64,000 nucleotides of DNA from Rotaria macrura (GCA_900239685.1 OENT01000070.1:124001-188000), one strand, 5' to 3'; positions 35,993 to 48,224 are shown, numbered from the stretch's first letter. Notes: generated from the sequence alone by a model not told the origin. Translations and numbers: made by a program.

Positions 35993-37205
35993 ACTAATAA
36001 CATCGATCGACTTAGAAAAACACATATTGTACAACAGTTTTTTGCTTGTTTACATGCATATGTAATAAGTCTTTTTATTAGGAGAAAAAAAAAGCGATAC
36101 ATCTATGATGCTACGTTCAAATATCAAGCAGGTTAAACTAATAAAAGACAACTAAAAACAAAGAACATCAACTAAAGTGCATATAAATTTGATCGCTTTT
36201 CCTCCTATGGAATTAAAGGACAACTATATGCTTGACGGTTATTCATATTTATTTTGTACTGAAATGTTCAACTTAAAAATCTAATTGATTACTACTGTAT
36301 ATGTATGTAATTTATTTACATGAAATTCTTTTAAAACGTTGATGATTTCAAGATACCAGAGATGAAATTGAATTCACATGATATAGTTAGATACTCATGA
36401 ATATGTACTTTCGAATAATAATTTATTATCAGAGGGTAATAAGTAATATTATAAAGTACAACAGAGTTGCCAGTATGAGCTTTCTTTTCTTTTTCATTTT
36501 CACAATATTTGTATACTTGAACACAGTCTTCTGACGTTGAACTTCGATACTGCTCGTCTATATCATTGATTTTATCTCTAAAATTTTCTCAAGCTATTTA
36601 TGTCAAGGATCATACACCAATCTATTCGGTTTCATTTCATCGAATCTATTCTCTTATGGCTGTTTCCTAATGCATACTATAAGCATATTATATAGACGTT
36701 TTCCTATTCTTAACACGCATCCCTTGTTAATACATAGCCGTTCTCTTCTCTTTTCTATTGTCATGGAATCGTTTCCTTTATTCATTCTTTCTCATCATTA
36801 TTACTACTACTTGAATAGTAGATGTGTATACAGCATCTGCTGTTAAATCAAAACTGAAACTAAAAGCAAAACAAAATTATCATTCCTGACACAAATCAGA
36901 CGTTCAATAAACAATAAAAATTCATAAGCCTCAAAATGTCAATATATTGAAACGAAGACATCTAAAGATTGATTGTTCTATTGAAAGAAAATACAACTTG
37001 ATTTTGATAATGGTTTTATCCACATTTACAGCCTTTTATCTTCCTTGAATCATTGTATGAAATAATTAGCTTCTATCGATGCCGACTAATAATATTCGAT
37101 TGCGATTTTATATTTGTCATGTATGTTATTCATATGATAATCTGACTGTTTAAATCATTGGGCTGCTTCGTTTACTTGTTTTCACTGATCATAATGATAG
37201 TGAAC
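35993..37205. other. Convergent intergenic spacer (mGluR / TGF-beta)
   Basis: AT-rich 1.2-kb spacer between two tail-to-tail genes, so it should contain both 3' UTRs. AATAAA-like signals occur on the + strand near 36138 and 36910. No coding region recognised. Confidence 0.5.
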
Positions 37206-38309
37206 TCATAGGCAGATACATTGTTTAGCTGTAACATCTTTTATTGGATATATTTCCATAGTTCCATCTGTGTTTCGAATAAGAAAAATATCATCAGAAA
37301 ATTGTGATGGAACACATTGTCGTTGAGGAACATTCGAAAGATTTTTACTAATTATGGATTTTATCAATGTATAGATTGATGATCGTAGTGGTGTCAGATT
37401 TGAACATGCGCCATCACAATATGTATATGTATATTCTTTTGGTCTAATGATTAAATAAGCTAAGCCAAGTTCTTCAAATTTAATTTGAATCGTTTTCAAT
37501 CTACACATGTCTATCCGATGAAAATCGTTTGTAGATGATGGTTTAAGTTCGAATGATGAGAGTACTATATAGGTATGTGATGTTTGACAAGTTTGGTTGC
37601 TAATTATGGTTTCAATAATTAAATTTTGATTATTTATTTTGGAAAAATATTCATAAATATTAAGAAAATAAACATTTCGTAAAGGATCCCTATCTAAATA
37701 TGTATCTATTGAAAGCAATTTAATCGATGTTCGATATTGTTTTATGGATATGTGTATGGGTATTGAAGACGTTTCTATTTCATCGGAATCAATATGATAA
37801 ATGAGTTCAACTGACGATAAAAATTCTTTTGAATAAGACCAGTGAAATATAGATTCTACTTGATTATTATTGAGTATTAAACAATTAATTGTCTGTAATG
37901 TTGACGCAGAAGTTCGAATGATGGATTTATTAGTTATATACCTGCGTTTTCGATTCTTAACTAGAAGATAAGTAAAATATTTATGAATTAGAAAAAAAAG
38001 AGAACTATTAAAATACCAACTTTGTTCTAGTTTAGACGATAAACGATTACTTTCTATTGTTGATTGAAGGACTGATGAATCGGTAAAATTGAGTAAATCA
38101 ATAAAATATTGTCGTAGATAATGATGGCGATAGGTATTGTTTGATATTAGTTGTAGATAATTATAATCTGATGATGGCAATTTCGTTATGGTAGCAGAAT
38201 ACATAGATAACAATGTCAGCATAACTATAACACATGCAAGAGGCTCTCTAGAGGTTATGCTCTTGTATAGAATATTATTTAACTTTGTTAATGAAGATTC
38301 TTGGTACAT
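37206..38309 (-). CDS. Divergent TGF-beta superfamily ligand
   Basis: Single-exon frame of 367 residues. A hydrophobic stretch at ~23-40 (PLACVIVMLTLLSMYS) serves as signal sequence, after an unusually long N-terminus, so a later Met may be the true start. Residues ~41-265 are a poorly conserved, Ile/Ser/Asn-rich prodomain. Residues 269-367 are the cystine-knot growth-factor domain: Cys269 (MCRLKTIQIKFEELG), Cys298/Cys302 (YTYCDGACSNL), Cys332 (QRQCVPSQ) and Cys364/Cys366 (KQCICL, the terminal C-x-C-x). Spacing fits the family. The usual Cys-Cys pair before VP is only Arg-Gln-Cys here, so the residue that normally makes the inter-chain disulfide is absent, as in GDF9, BMP15 and Lefty. A furin-like KNRKRR site is at residues 118-123, far from the mature domain. 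Subfamily (BMP, activin or other) cannot be assigned. Confidence 0.88.
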   Translation of the reverse strand: MYQESSLTKLNNILYKSITSREPLACVIVMLTLLSMYSATITKLPSSDYNYLQLISNNTYRHHYLRQYFIDLLNFTDSSVLQSTIESNRLSSKLEQSWYFNSSLFFLIHKYFTYLLVKNRKRRYITNKSIIRTSASTLQTINCLILNNNQVESIFHWSYSKEFLSSVELIYHIDSDEIETSSIPIHISIKQYRTSIKLLSIDTYLDRDPLRNVYFLNIYEYFSKINNQNLIIETIISNQTCQTSHTYIVLSSFELKPSSTNDFHRIDMCRLKTIQIKFEELGLAYLIIRPKEYTYTYCDGACSNLTPLRSSIYTLIKSIISKNLSNVPQRQCVPSQFSDDIFLIRNTDGTMEIYPIKDVTAKQCICL

Positions 38310-40402
38310 AACACTTTTGTAAGCAATAAAGATTTTAAAAAAACTGTTCTAAAGTCATCCTGAAAAACATTACATATAGATGGAGATAGAAAACTCAATA
38401 TTCAGTATGTAAACGATGTGCGTTTCATACCAATTATACTTTTAAAACCATCAAAATTGTTTTACGTTTGAGAGCGAGAGAACAGTTGTTCTATAAATCA
38501 AAAATAAAGTTCCGTGAGTAGGAAATTATCGATGATGGAAGTTCGTCAAAGTTCACGGGAAAAGAAGTCAAATAGAACAGATTTTCAGTAGAACACAGCT
38601 TTGGTTTGACGATCTTTGAATTCTGAATTAAAATTCGCGAAAAATAGAACTTAATCTTCTACATAGTTATGACTTCCATTATCTTCTATGATGGATTTTC
38701 TAAATAAAACTACAGTGAAAGTATTTCAACTCTGAGAAATCTGAGTTGAAAAGCCAAAAAATGCATTCCGAGTTGAACTAGAATTTCGGTAAGAAAAGGA
38801 AAGAGGGGAGGGGGTGAAGATCGAGCGATGCATGATGAGATTGTCCATAAATATACTAATATCAACAATTAAAAACCAACAAAGGCGAAAAAGAAGCATT
38901 AAACTATTGCAAGTAACGAACCCAATATGTAGACAATTTTTCAACGTGAAAGATTTCTATCTAGGCGTAGTCTTGTTGCATTTTATTAAGAACCTTTCTT
39001 TTATATCTTTGTGAAATTATTTAAAGATGCAAGCCAGAATGCTGCAGAAGCATATTTTTACTTGTTTGCAAGGAATAGCTAGACGGCTAAATATTCAACA
39101 GAAAAATAATTATGTGAAGTAATATTTCTTTTTCAAATTTCTGTATAATAATGATTGCATATTATGAAGATTTTGTTGATCTTGAACAATTACAATAGTG
39201 CTACATATTATACTTATGAAACTAGTTCAAAACTGAGACTTATACAAAAATAAAGCTTTGAAATAGGCATCGAATGGAGTGTGCATTCTTGACAACAGCT
39301 GAACAACATGCAATATCGATGTATAAGTGAAATCATTACGGTTAATATCTCACATGTTATCTTTCATTATCTTGTTTCTTACTTGTATGCTGAATGTAAC
39401 CCTGACAAATGTAGTATTCGTATTCTTTTATTTATTTTAGGATACAAGAAAATGATTCAAAAAAATGCTATTCTACCCTTTTCTTTTATCGTTTGCACTT
39501 TGTGTTGATGCTTTTGTAACATTTGCGAAGACATCGTCAGTTGAAAAATCATGTATCTTTCGTATACATTAAACAAAAATTTAAATATAAGAGACAATAA
39601 AAGAATATCAGTCACTAACTCATTTCCGTGCTCAGTCGTTTATCTTTAAATTAGTTTTCCATTATTTTGATTTTTATCATTATTAAAAAACTAATATTTC
39701 AATTGATTTAAACAAGATTGATTTTGATGATGTTACAGTGTGATTAATACTTAAATTCGTTAAGATTTCATTACAAAAAAAACAATAAACGTGAGACAAT
39801 GTGTACTCTAGAAAATATGAAGCAAGTATTTATCATAGATTAACTCGTTTGGAATCAGTCTGGAATTCAAAGTTCTCTTGGAATTCGTCTGTATCTTTAG
39901 ATACTCTTGACTTTTTAATGAAAACACTTTGAAGAAAGATAAAATTTTATTATCTTTCGAAATATAAAAACGATCATAATCATGATTCTATTCAGTAGAT
40001 CTTCCATTGGCTCAAAGGAACTATTTGAAAATATTTGTCTTGTAATGAATTTCACCATTGGAAGCTTTGCATGAAAGGCAATCTATAATTCTACTTTCTT
40101 TTGAAACGATTGAAACCTGCTAAAGTCATAGTTCATTGAGTCAAAACTTTATAAAAATTGATCGAGTTTGAGAATACTGCGAAGAATTCTATATGGCACA
40201 TAGCTTTGTATAGATAGATGACCATTTCTACGCTGTAATACTTTAATTATTTTGATTATTTCATGACCGATGCATATTCAATTGAAATGGCTTCTCTAGT
40301 GCCCGAGTTTTGAATGGATGTTAAATAACTAAAAAAATAAGAAATAAAGCCTTGTCGCAACTTGCAACAGGTTTCCTTTACTTTTGTTTCTCAGGTTTAC
40401 AT
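38310..40402. other. Upstream region of the TGF-beta-like gene
   Basis: AT-rich sequence of about 2.1 kb that should contain the promoter of the minus-strand TGF-beta-like gene. Short ORFs on both strands have no family resemblance. A purine-rich run lies at about 38791-38823. Nothing else noted. Confidence 0.45.
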
Positions 40403-40653
40403 GCCTCAGTGAAAAATTTTCGCTGATTTTAATCGAATTATTTTGCAACAAGATCAACATTGAAATCGATTGATAATTTTGATTATCGTAGATCATGACT
40501 TAATCATTACTCAATATTGTTACTCATTCAGTATGAAATTTTCAGATTAAAATTGATTATTTTCCAACAAAATCAAGATTTAAAATCGATTGATAATTTC
40601 GATTTTGTTGCAGAATAATTCGATTAAAATCAGCGAAAATTTTTCACTGGGGC
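40403..40653. mobile_element. 251-bp MITE with 53-bp terminal inverted repeats
   Basis: Left arm 40403-40455 and right arm 40601-40653 are inverted copies over 53 bp with three differences; both include CAGTGAAAAATTTTCGCTGA and TTTTAATCGAATTATT. A subterminal segment including AAATCGATTGATAATTT is also directly repeated inside (about 40463 and 40582). It has no coding capacity. I could not find a convincing target-site duplication, so the superfamily is open; the CAGTG start is compatible with hAT. Confidence 0.8.
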
Positions 40654-41445
40654 TTTTTCGAGAAATAATCTTACCATCCGATTGACACATCGGACATAAT
40701 TGTAGAGAAAAAACACAAGAAATACATACAGCTATATAAACATACGGTATGCAAAAGTAGTAACTCAATTCTCTTCGCCAGAGTCTGCATTACTAAAATT
40801 CGATGCTGCTTCTGTTGATTCACCTTATTGATTATCAGAACTCTTTTTGCTTGAAACATTTGGTAATGAGATTCCTATTTCAGTATCAGTTCTATCTTCA
40901 TATGTGATCGAGAGCATCGCGTCATATAATTCACGTTATCTGTGCAGTATCGAAAATTAGTCATTGATTATAAATCAATTTTATTAAAAATACCTGTTTG
41001 TTCAATTATAAAGTTTGTGTAAATGTTTATTTAAAAAAAAAATAATCAGTTTGCCCTCGTGGATGTGTTCAATCGCTTTGGGACAAATCACACAAACCAT
41101 CAACAGAGCAGAATCATTATCGTAACCAGAATCTAAACAAAGAACTTCATAGAAATTCATTTTTCATCACATCTAGAAATGAAGGTGTGAGTGGGGCTAG
41201 GTTTTCCTTTTTGAAGTTCTTGGTTTTGATTTTTACGATCACATTAAGTATAGTAAGACGAACAACAACACGTGCACCAAAAACCGAAAGCACACTGTCA
41301 TCGAAAGACAGTATAAGCTGTGGATCGCAAGCAACAATAGTCCCTTAAAGATAATTGGTTCCGTCGCTTCACTCAAAGTGACACGAACACCCTCAAGTGG
41401 AGTCAGGTGTAGTCAGCTGTACCCCCCCCCCCTGGGTGGAAAGGT
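40654..41445. other. Spacer between MITE and tandem repeats
   Basis: Non-coding as far as I can see. It ends with a C homopolymer (about 41424-41434) that abuts the tandem repeat array. Confidence 0.45.
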
Positions 41446-42316
41446 TACCGATTTTAGCAGTTATCTTCATGGGTGAATCCCTAAATTTCACCTTCTTCAG
41501 TACGGAAATTACCCCCCGGAAGCGATAAGCCCACCCCCATCCGGTTACTTTTGTGTTATATAATCAGGGAGAAATCCAGAATCAGAAAATGAAGAAGGAA
41601 TATATTGACATTTGTACTGTTCTCCTGATTGGAAAATCCCAATAAGCGTGAAGTCAACCGCCTTCCATCTGCAGTTACTGTTTCCAAGGGTGGAAGAAGC
41701 CCAGAATCAAAAGATTTCAGAGCACTGTATTTGACATTCCACCTGTTTTGATAGGGGAAATTCCCAGGAAGTGACAAGCTCACGCTCATCAAGGTGCATT
41801 TAGTGTTGTGAACTGCGATGAGAAGCCCAGAAAGAAAAAATTTCCCAAAAGTATATGGACATACGTGCTCTTTTTGATAGTGGGAAATTTCCCGGTAGGC
41901 GGTAAGCCCACCGCCATACACTTGCTTTTAGTATTATGAAATCAAGGAGAAGCCCATTATGAGAGATTGCAGGAGTAATATAATGACATTTCTGCTGTTG
42001 TGCTAGTGGGGAAATCCCAGAAAGTGAGAAGCATACTTCCAATGTACGTAAATTTGATAATATTATCCGAGGGAAAAGTACAGAATGAAAAAATTTCATA
42101 GCAGTAGGCTGACATTCATTATGCTGTGGTAGAGGGAAATTCCCACAAAGCGACAAGCATACCCTTGTGTGCCTACATCGAGTGTTATGACGTGAGGGAG
42201 AAGTGCAGAATCGGAGAATGATAGGTCAATATTTTGACACTTATGCTGTTCTGGGGAATTTAAAATGCTAGAAACCGAAAAGTGCGTATCCGTCCGGCAA
42301 TATGTTGTGCATTCAA
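41446..42316. repeat. Degenerate tandem repeat, ~125-bp unit, about seven copies
   Basis: Units start near 41446 (partial), 41560, 41684, 41813, 41940, 42066 and 42191. Each carries the same ordered landmarks: a GAGAAGCCCAGAATCA-like start, then TTGACATTT, then GCTGTTCT, then GGGAAATTCCCAGAAGCGAC-like, then AAGCCCACGCTCAT-like and TTTAGTGTTATGA. Copies have diverged by substitutions and small indels, so this is an old minisatellite or satellite block. The minus-strand ORFs inside (41556-41921, 41800-42156) are by-products of the repeat: their GNFPLPQ-like peptide recurs in each unit. Confidence 0.85.
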
Positions 42317-44326
42317 TGACTTTTGAATGCTAGAAATGGAGAATTGATGTGCAAAAAAAATCAGGTTAAAATAGATTGCATGATCTCGGGTTTTCACGGT
42401 GTAAATGTAGATCCTGCTCGTAATAAATTAAACACCAGAAAGTATCTACCTTTGGCGGTGCAGTATCATATCCATCATTTCGATCTTAATTTTAAGAATT
42501 GCAATTTGAAATTGTTAGTTAAATGCTTATTTGTGTTGTCTTCGTTAATTATATTGACAATTGAAGGCTTTTGTCGCTGTAACAGTAGATACTTCCGGCT
42601 AAGAGTTGACATGTGCGATGAAATTTTACAAAATTGGAAGGCGTTAAAACGGGTCGCTATCGAGATTTGCGTAGCTGTACCCATGAAGTTGAGAAACTAC
42701 AGACGGTGGAATAGTTCAAAAAACGCGTACCGGAAGAGGTCGAAAGGTGGAAACGAATAAATCTGGTAGCCTGACCAAGAATGAAAAACTCATACGCGGG
42801 ATCTATCGAGTCCAGATTAGTGCTTTGCTTAATGTAAGCTAGACAATATGGACGAATTTCCAAAGCATCTTATCAATCATTGTATCGTTTTCTGTTAAAC
42901 ACGATTGTAAAGATTTCTCTCTTTAATTCTCTCATTCAAAAAATAAATTCACTTTCATTTGTTCTACTTACTTTATTCTCATGTTTTAACACGGTGAAGC
43001 TAATAAGAGGAGAATTAATCAGGCAGAAAATTGACATTTTCTGAAAATCGAATTGGATACAATTTCTAGAAAATGTTATTCATGTATCTTCACGAATGAT
43101 AAACACGGAGAAACACACACTAACTACTCCTTGTAAGTTACAAGTGGTTCTTCTTGTTTTCGATCACTTTGTTGCGATAACGTCGTAAATCAAAGATGAT
43201 GATGAACAGCATCAATTTTCAGCTCATACAATTATACTCGAAGTCTATTTGTGAAGAGAAAAACCAGTTTTTTCTCCGTACTATATTATAAGCATATCTC
43301 AAGCATGAGGTTCAGGTAGGGTGAGAGTAAATGCTACTGTTCAAACATCAAACTGAGCATATCCAACCTTACACATCCCCAACTCTAAATATACACTCAC
43401 AACCATTCACACAAATGCCAACAAAGAACCACGCTCCCACTTACCCACCCACAACCTCTATCAATTCTCTTCTTCAAACATTTTATAAACAGCCTGAGAC
43501 TAAGATAATATCAGGTGGCATTATGAAGTTGAATCATCGATGTATATTATGGCAAGTAGTGTAACCCTATAGTACTCAGTAAATAGCACACATTGGAATC
43601 AAATTTCTTTCTTTTTTCAATATTTTGAAATGTTCCCATATTACCAAGCAGTTTTTCATTCGATTCATTAATTTGTTTTAGACGGATGATATGGATCGAG
43701 TTGGTTTGATTGAAACTGGTTTTACAACAATAAGATCATCGATTTAAATATCTGTGAATAAGTTCACGAATAAAATTGAATTCACGCCACCTACGATTAT
43801 TCTTGTCGAAGAGAAAAACTTATTTGAATGAAACGGTTAATGATTTACTAGCTTATCCAGAAAATATTGGCAGAATCAAAGAATGAAACATTTGCTAAGC
43901 ACTGATTGAAATATATTATGTCCACTCCATTTAAAAGTAAACATACATAAGAGCTGTAGGAACAAGAGTTGAAATAGTTGGTATGATTATTTAATAATTT
44001 TTTCACACCAGAAGCAGTAAGAAGTAACCTTTCGGTTCTTCTCATTCACGTCTATCTCCACACGAATACTTACATTCATTTTACGAATTTTGCAACGCAA
44101 TATAAAAATAGGCTAATATTCATTCCAGTAAAAGTATGAGCTGCAAGTCGTTATGGAGATCAATGGGCGTAAAAAAAGAGAAGGATTTTACTTTTGCTTT
44201 CTTAATATTGATTCATGAATAATCGAGTGAAATTTATCATTTTTATGCGTGAACCTGATTTAAGCCCCGTGAAGTACGGGGAAAATTCGACATTGATCGT
44301 ATTAAATATTCAATACCTAGGGACGA
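42317..44326. other. Intergenic, no gene recognised
   Basis: A 145-codon ORF (42323-42760, +) begins right after the tandem repeats; it has no recognised domain and unconvincing composition. The rest is AT-rich with short ORFs only. Confidence 0.4.
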
Positions 44327-44465
44327 CCCACGGAAAAAATTTTAGGGAAAAACCGCAGTCAACGGCGGTTATTTTCACCTAACCGTGGTTTTTCCCAGTA
44401 AAACGCAGTATTACTGAAAAAAATGCGGTTAACCGCGTTTTTGTATCGAATTTTTTTTCCTTGGG
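44327..44465. mobile_element. 139-bp palindromic element (MITE-like)
   Basis: The ends CCCACGGAAAAAATTTT (44327-44343) and AATTTTTTTTCCTTGGG (44449-44465) are imperfect inverted repeats. Inside are GGGAAAAACCGC facing GTGGTTTTTCCC, and a perfect 12-bp palindrome GCGGTTAACCGC. A related end, CACGGAAAATTTTGTTAAACCGCAGT, recurs at about 49134. It has no coding capacity. Confidence 0.6.
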
Positions 44466-47400
44466 AAGACAGGGTTTTTTTTCTGTTATTTTTTTGCCCA
44501 TGGAGAGATTATTTCTTCTCATATGGGGACAAAGACTTGTTTTTCTCATGGTTAAGAGGCCTTGTATATAATTCCTTGCTTTAAAGTTTAAAACTCTAGG
44601 TTTCTCTTTTCAAACTTGGTTAATAATTTTTCAATTTAACTCAACTTACTTCCTTTCTATACTCACGCTCTCAAATAGGTTCTACATTGTTCATCGATAA
44701 TGTGTTCTATTCTGTATTCAATATATTCTTGAATCGATTATAAGTAAGACAAATACAGATCGTTTATCAGTTATACTACTAGCCCTACGTATTATCTTTG
44801 TTATCCTCTTCTTCTTAAAGTCGCTATAACTGTTAAGCTACAATGTTGGGTTCATATCAACTAAGTGTTTTGTTCTAACCTAGGCTCCATCGACTATAGA
44901 GTATCAATGAATAAATTGACTTACAACCATTATGTCTCGGATAATCCTTCGATTAACATCATATTGATTACCGGGCTAACATACACTAAAAAGTTGTCCT
45001 GACTTATATGAGAATAATTAATATGTAAGGAGAGTATAAGATTTTCAACATGAAGATTATCTGACTCAGATAGTTCTTCTATCAAGAGTTACATTAAGTA
45101 GTAGATATAGGAAAATATAGGGCTTTCCGAAGCTATTCTCTGATATCATTCTTATCGGCACACAAGGAATTTTCCTTCCTCGTTATCTCCGGTTGTCTTG
45201 CTATTCTACTATCTCTTTTGTTCTTCTTATGTCTGCTGAAATAAACTTACATTTTGTTTGTAAACTCTGCTATTATTTCTATGAAGCAACTGTATAATGC
45301 GAGATTCTATGCACATCAGTAAAACTTCTATCTTAAATCGTTCTACTTATATTTACAGATATAAACATAACTGACGAAATAGTACAGTTTTTAAGACTTT
45401 TCAAAGTCCAAAATAACATCCTATAAGTACACTTTCTTCTGTTAAATTTTAAAATGCTCCTTTTGTTCCGCATAGATATGAATTCACAAGAGATTCATCC
45501 ATAGCTGCTCAAATAGAAATACAAAATGTACTCAGAACAACTAATAAACCCCACTAAAAGACTTCCAATCTCATTTCCTGATACTTTTCTCCATGTGTTA
45601 TAATCGACTCGGAGGAAAACCCTAGAATCACTTACTTTGTATTTTCGTGTACTTACAGATTAAGTGATTCTTGGTTTTTTCCCCGAGTACATGATAACAC
45701 ATGACAATAAATGATAATAAAAGGTAACTGGTTACTGGTTTTTCAGTTAGTGGATGATCGTAGTCGTTGATCGGTGGCTTCTTATTCGATATAGTTTTTC
45801 CCATCATAAGGGTTGGGAGTGTGTTAGTTTCTGAGAACATTTTGTATTTGCACAGCCTTTGATTCATCCATTTCCTAGCTATTCTTGTCTAGCCGTTGAA
45901 AATTTCAATTATTTTATTTTTATTCGTGAAATTTATTAGAAATGCCAAACTAATAGAAAAGCTTCACAAAATATTACTATTTTTAATTGCAAAAAATTGT
46001 TTATACTCGAGCGACTTTAGATAGCACGTATTGAAAGTATTAGTTTCAACTATTTTATACAATTCAATCATTCGGCTACAATAAATCCGTAAGTACAATT
46101 CGCTTTTGTTTCTTTCAAATTTTAATCAAAGAGAAATTCTGATTATACTCTAATTTTGGATGTACAGTGAGAAAAATGTGGACACATAGAAGCACAGATT
46201 TAGTGCCCAATACTAATCCGAAACAGTTTTCGCTGAAAATAGAAAGTGTTACTATTTTTTAACAGAAGATAAACTTCTTTTAACAATATTCAAAAATAAA
46301 ATAGTTCGAATGCTCGGAAAAAGAATTCAAGTTTTTTTCATGAAAGGAATATTGGAACGTAGGAGCTTTTCGGTTCAATTAGTGTACTTATTGATGAGTA
46401 TTGATAAATTTTGATTGATACAATTTTCTTGCTATTGATTCAAGCAAGCACGTTATCGGTATCGATTGTTCACATCATTCAGAAAACAAAATTCAAATTC
46501 ACGTTAGTTAGATTTGTCAAACATCACAGTGCTGCATAAAATTTTTCTCAACATTTTTGAGAAAAAAGCATTGTAAATTTTAATAAATTTACTCTTCGAA
46601 TAATAATGATCAGTATGAAAAAGTTCTTCTCTTTCAATCTGTATGAGGTTATCATACAGAAAATCTTTTGTTCAACTAAGAGCCTCAAGAATTTTTACGG
46701 TAGTTAGACTTAAATCAATACATATGTTGATTCTTCACAACAGCATTATGATTCAGATGATTCGTTGAGATGGGCTGCATGATTCCGTTTTTTTCCAAGT
46801 TCGAAATTTTTTATCATCGTTATTTCAGTAGTTTCGTTTTTAAGATACTGGAGCAATTCTCAAATGTTTTCAGATTCTAACGGTCGTGAGTGTTCGATTT
46901 TATAGTTTGAAATACGAACGCCTTTATCATGTTCTTAGTATGAAAGCTTTTTAAAACAATTCAACCTAGTAAAAGATAAGTTTCTTTTGGGGTGAAAATC
47001 AAATTATAAACGCAGTTTTTTTTGAAATATGCTCTTGTTTCTTTTATTTCTATACTCTTTCAGAAAAACATACGTTTCCATGTATCAATATAGAAGATTC
47101 TCTCTCATCACAGGACATTGAGCGTTTTTTTTTCGCTACATTAAATAGTATCTGACGTTATCGTCGTGTGTCCAAAACTCGTGTATATACAGGTTTTCTT
47201 CTTCATGATGTTTTATGCGTATCTACTTTCATTTCGAACTATCGACTTTCTTTGGTTATTTAGTTAATAGTTAATATATTCTTGACTTAGCATCGATTAG
47301 ATCTGCATATTTTAGAAAGTAAATGATATTCAGATGAGATACTGATCAACACCGAATACAGGACATGTTTGTCATTGAGTTTGAATTTCAATGTCGTATA

Positions 47401-47616
47401 ATATAAATCAAGCCTCTAGGAATAAATAACTACGTTCTGTCTTTCGAACTCGGAAGTATTTTTTCGAGTGACTTCTAATTTAATCGATACATTGATTTGG
47501 ATTTTTCGTTATTTGCAGGTGATTTTTGAATATTTTTTCACTCACTTTATCGTTTCCGTTTATTTCTTAGTATCATCATCGGCGAATTGAATTAGTTTGG
47601 TGTGATATTCCATTTA
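44466..47616. other. Intergenic with a possible Tc1/mariner relic
   Basis: No gene recognised. Within it, 46163-47185 is bounded by inverted sequences TACAGTGAGAAAAATGTGGACACA and, inverted at the right, TACACGAGTTTTGGACACA, both starting at TA. That is reminiscent of Tc1/mariner ends, but no transposase frame survives that I can read. Confidence 0.35.
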
Positions 47617-48047
47617 AGTTTCTGCAGAAACTCAATTAAGTACCGATGGGAGTGATACAGTAGATTTAGGAGGTATAGGATATATATGGGACATGGGGGC
47701 AGAGGTATTTCAGGCAGTGGCGGATGTGGTACTGCAGGTGGTGACAGGAGGAGTGGTGTAGGTTGTAGGGCATGCGGCACAATAGGTGGTGGTGGCGGAT
47801 GTAGTATTATAGGAGTTATTGGAGATATAGGAGATATTGAGTGTGGGGAGAGATAGAATCTCTCACACCCAATTTCTCCTTTGTCTCCAATAACAATCAT
47901 AACTCCTATAACTACTACACCCCTCCCCTCCCCCATCTGCAATACCACATCCCGACAACCTACAATACCTCTGCCCCCATGCCCCATATATCTCGTATAC
48001 ATCCTACATCTTCCCCGTCGGTATTTAATTGAGTTTCTGTAGAAACT
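47617..48047. mobile_element. 431-bp foldback element
   Basis: One long imperfect inverted repeat. The ends (47617-47652 and 48012-48047) share AGTTTCTGCAGAAACTCAAT; the first 16 bp are themselves a perfect palindrome on the left. Inner blocks also pair, such as CATGGGGGCAGAGGTATT (47692-47709) with its complement at 47964-47981, and TATAGGAGTTAT with its complement near 47903. The loop is near 47857. The left arm is G-rich (many GGTGG/GGAGG words) and the right arm C-rich. ORFs through it on both strands are artefacts of the inverted repeat. Confidence 0.8.
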
Positions 48048-48224
48048 CTGAAAAGACATCATATGATTAGTTTCTCTAGTTTTCTTTTACACACATTCAT
48101 CACAAGCAACTGAAATTCAATTGAACGTTATTCATTTTTATTCATTGTAATCGTGTAAGGAAGTAGTAAAATAGAGTAAAAATATTATCTGAATTATATA
48201 AGATGAATTTGATCGGGTTATTGG

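Noticed and set aside
41556..42156. Minus-strand ORFs as a repeat protein
   Set aside because: They are broken by frame changes between units and follow the 125-bp DNA repeat, so they are more simply by-products of it.
42323..42760. 145-codon ORF as a real gene
   Set aside because: It starts at the edge of the tandem repeat, has no recognisable domain or signal, and has no splice or poly(A) context supporting it.
47592..48062. 156-codon Gly/Pro-rich ORF as a structural protein
   Set aside because: It runs through both arms of a foldback inverted repeat; Gly-rich and Pro-rich halves are the two strands of the same sequence.
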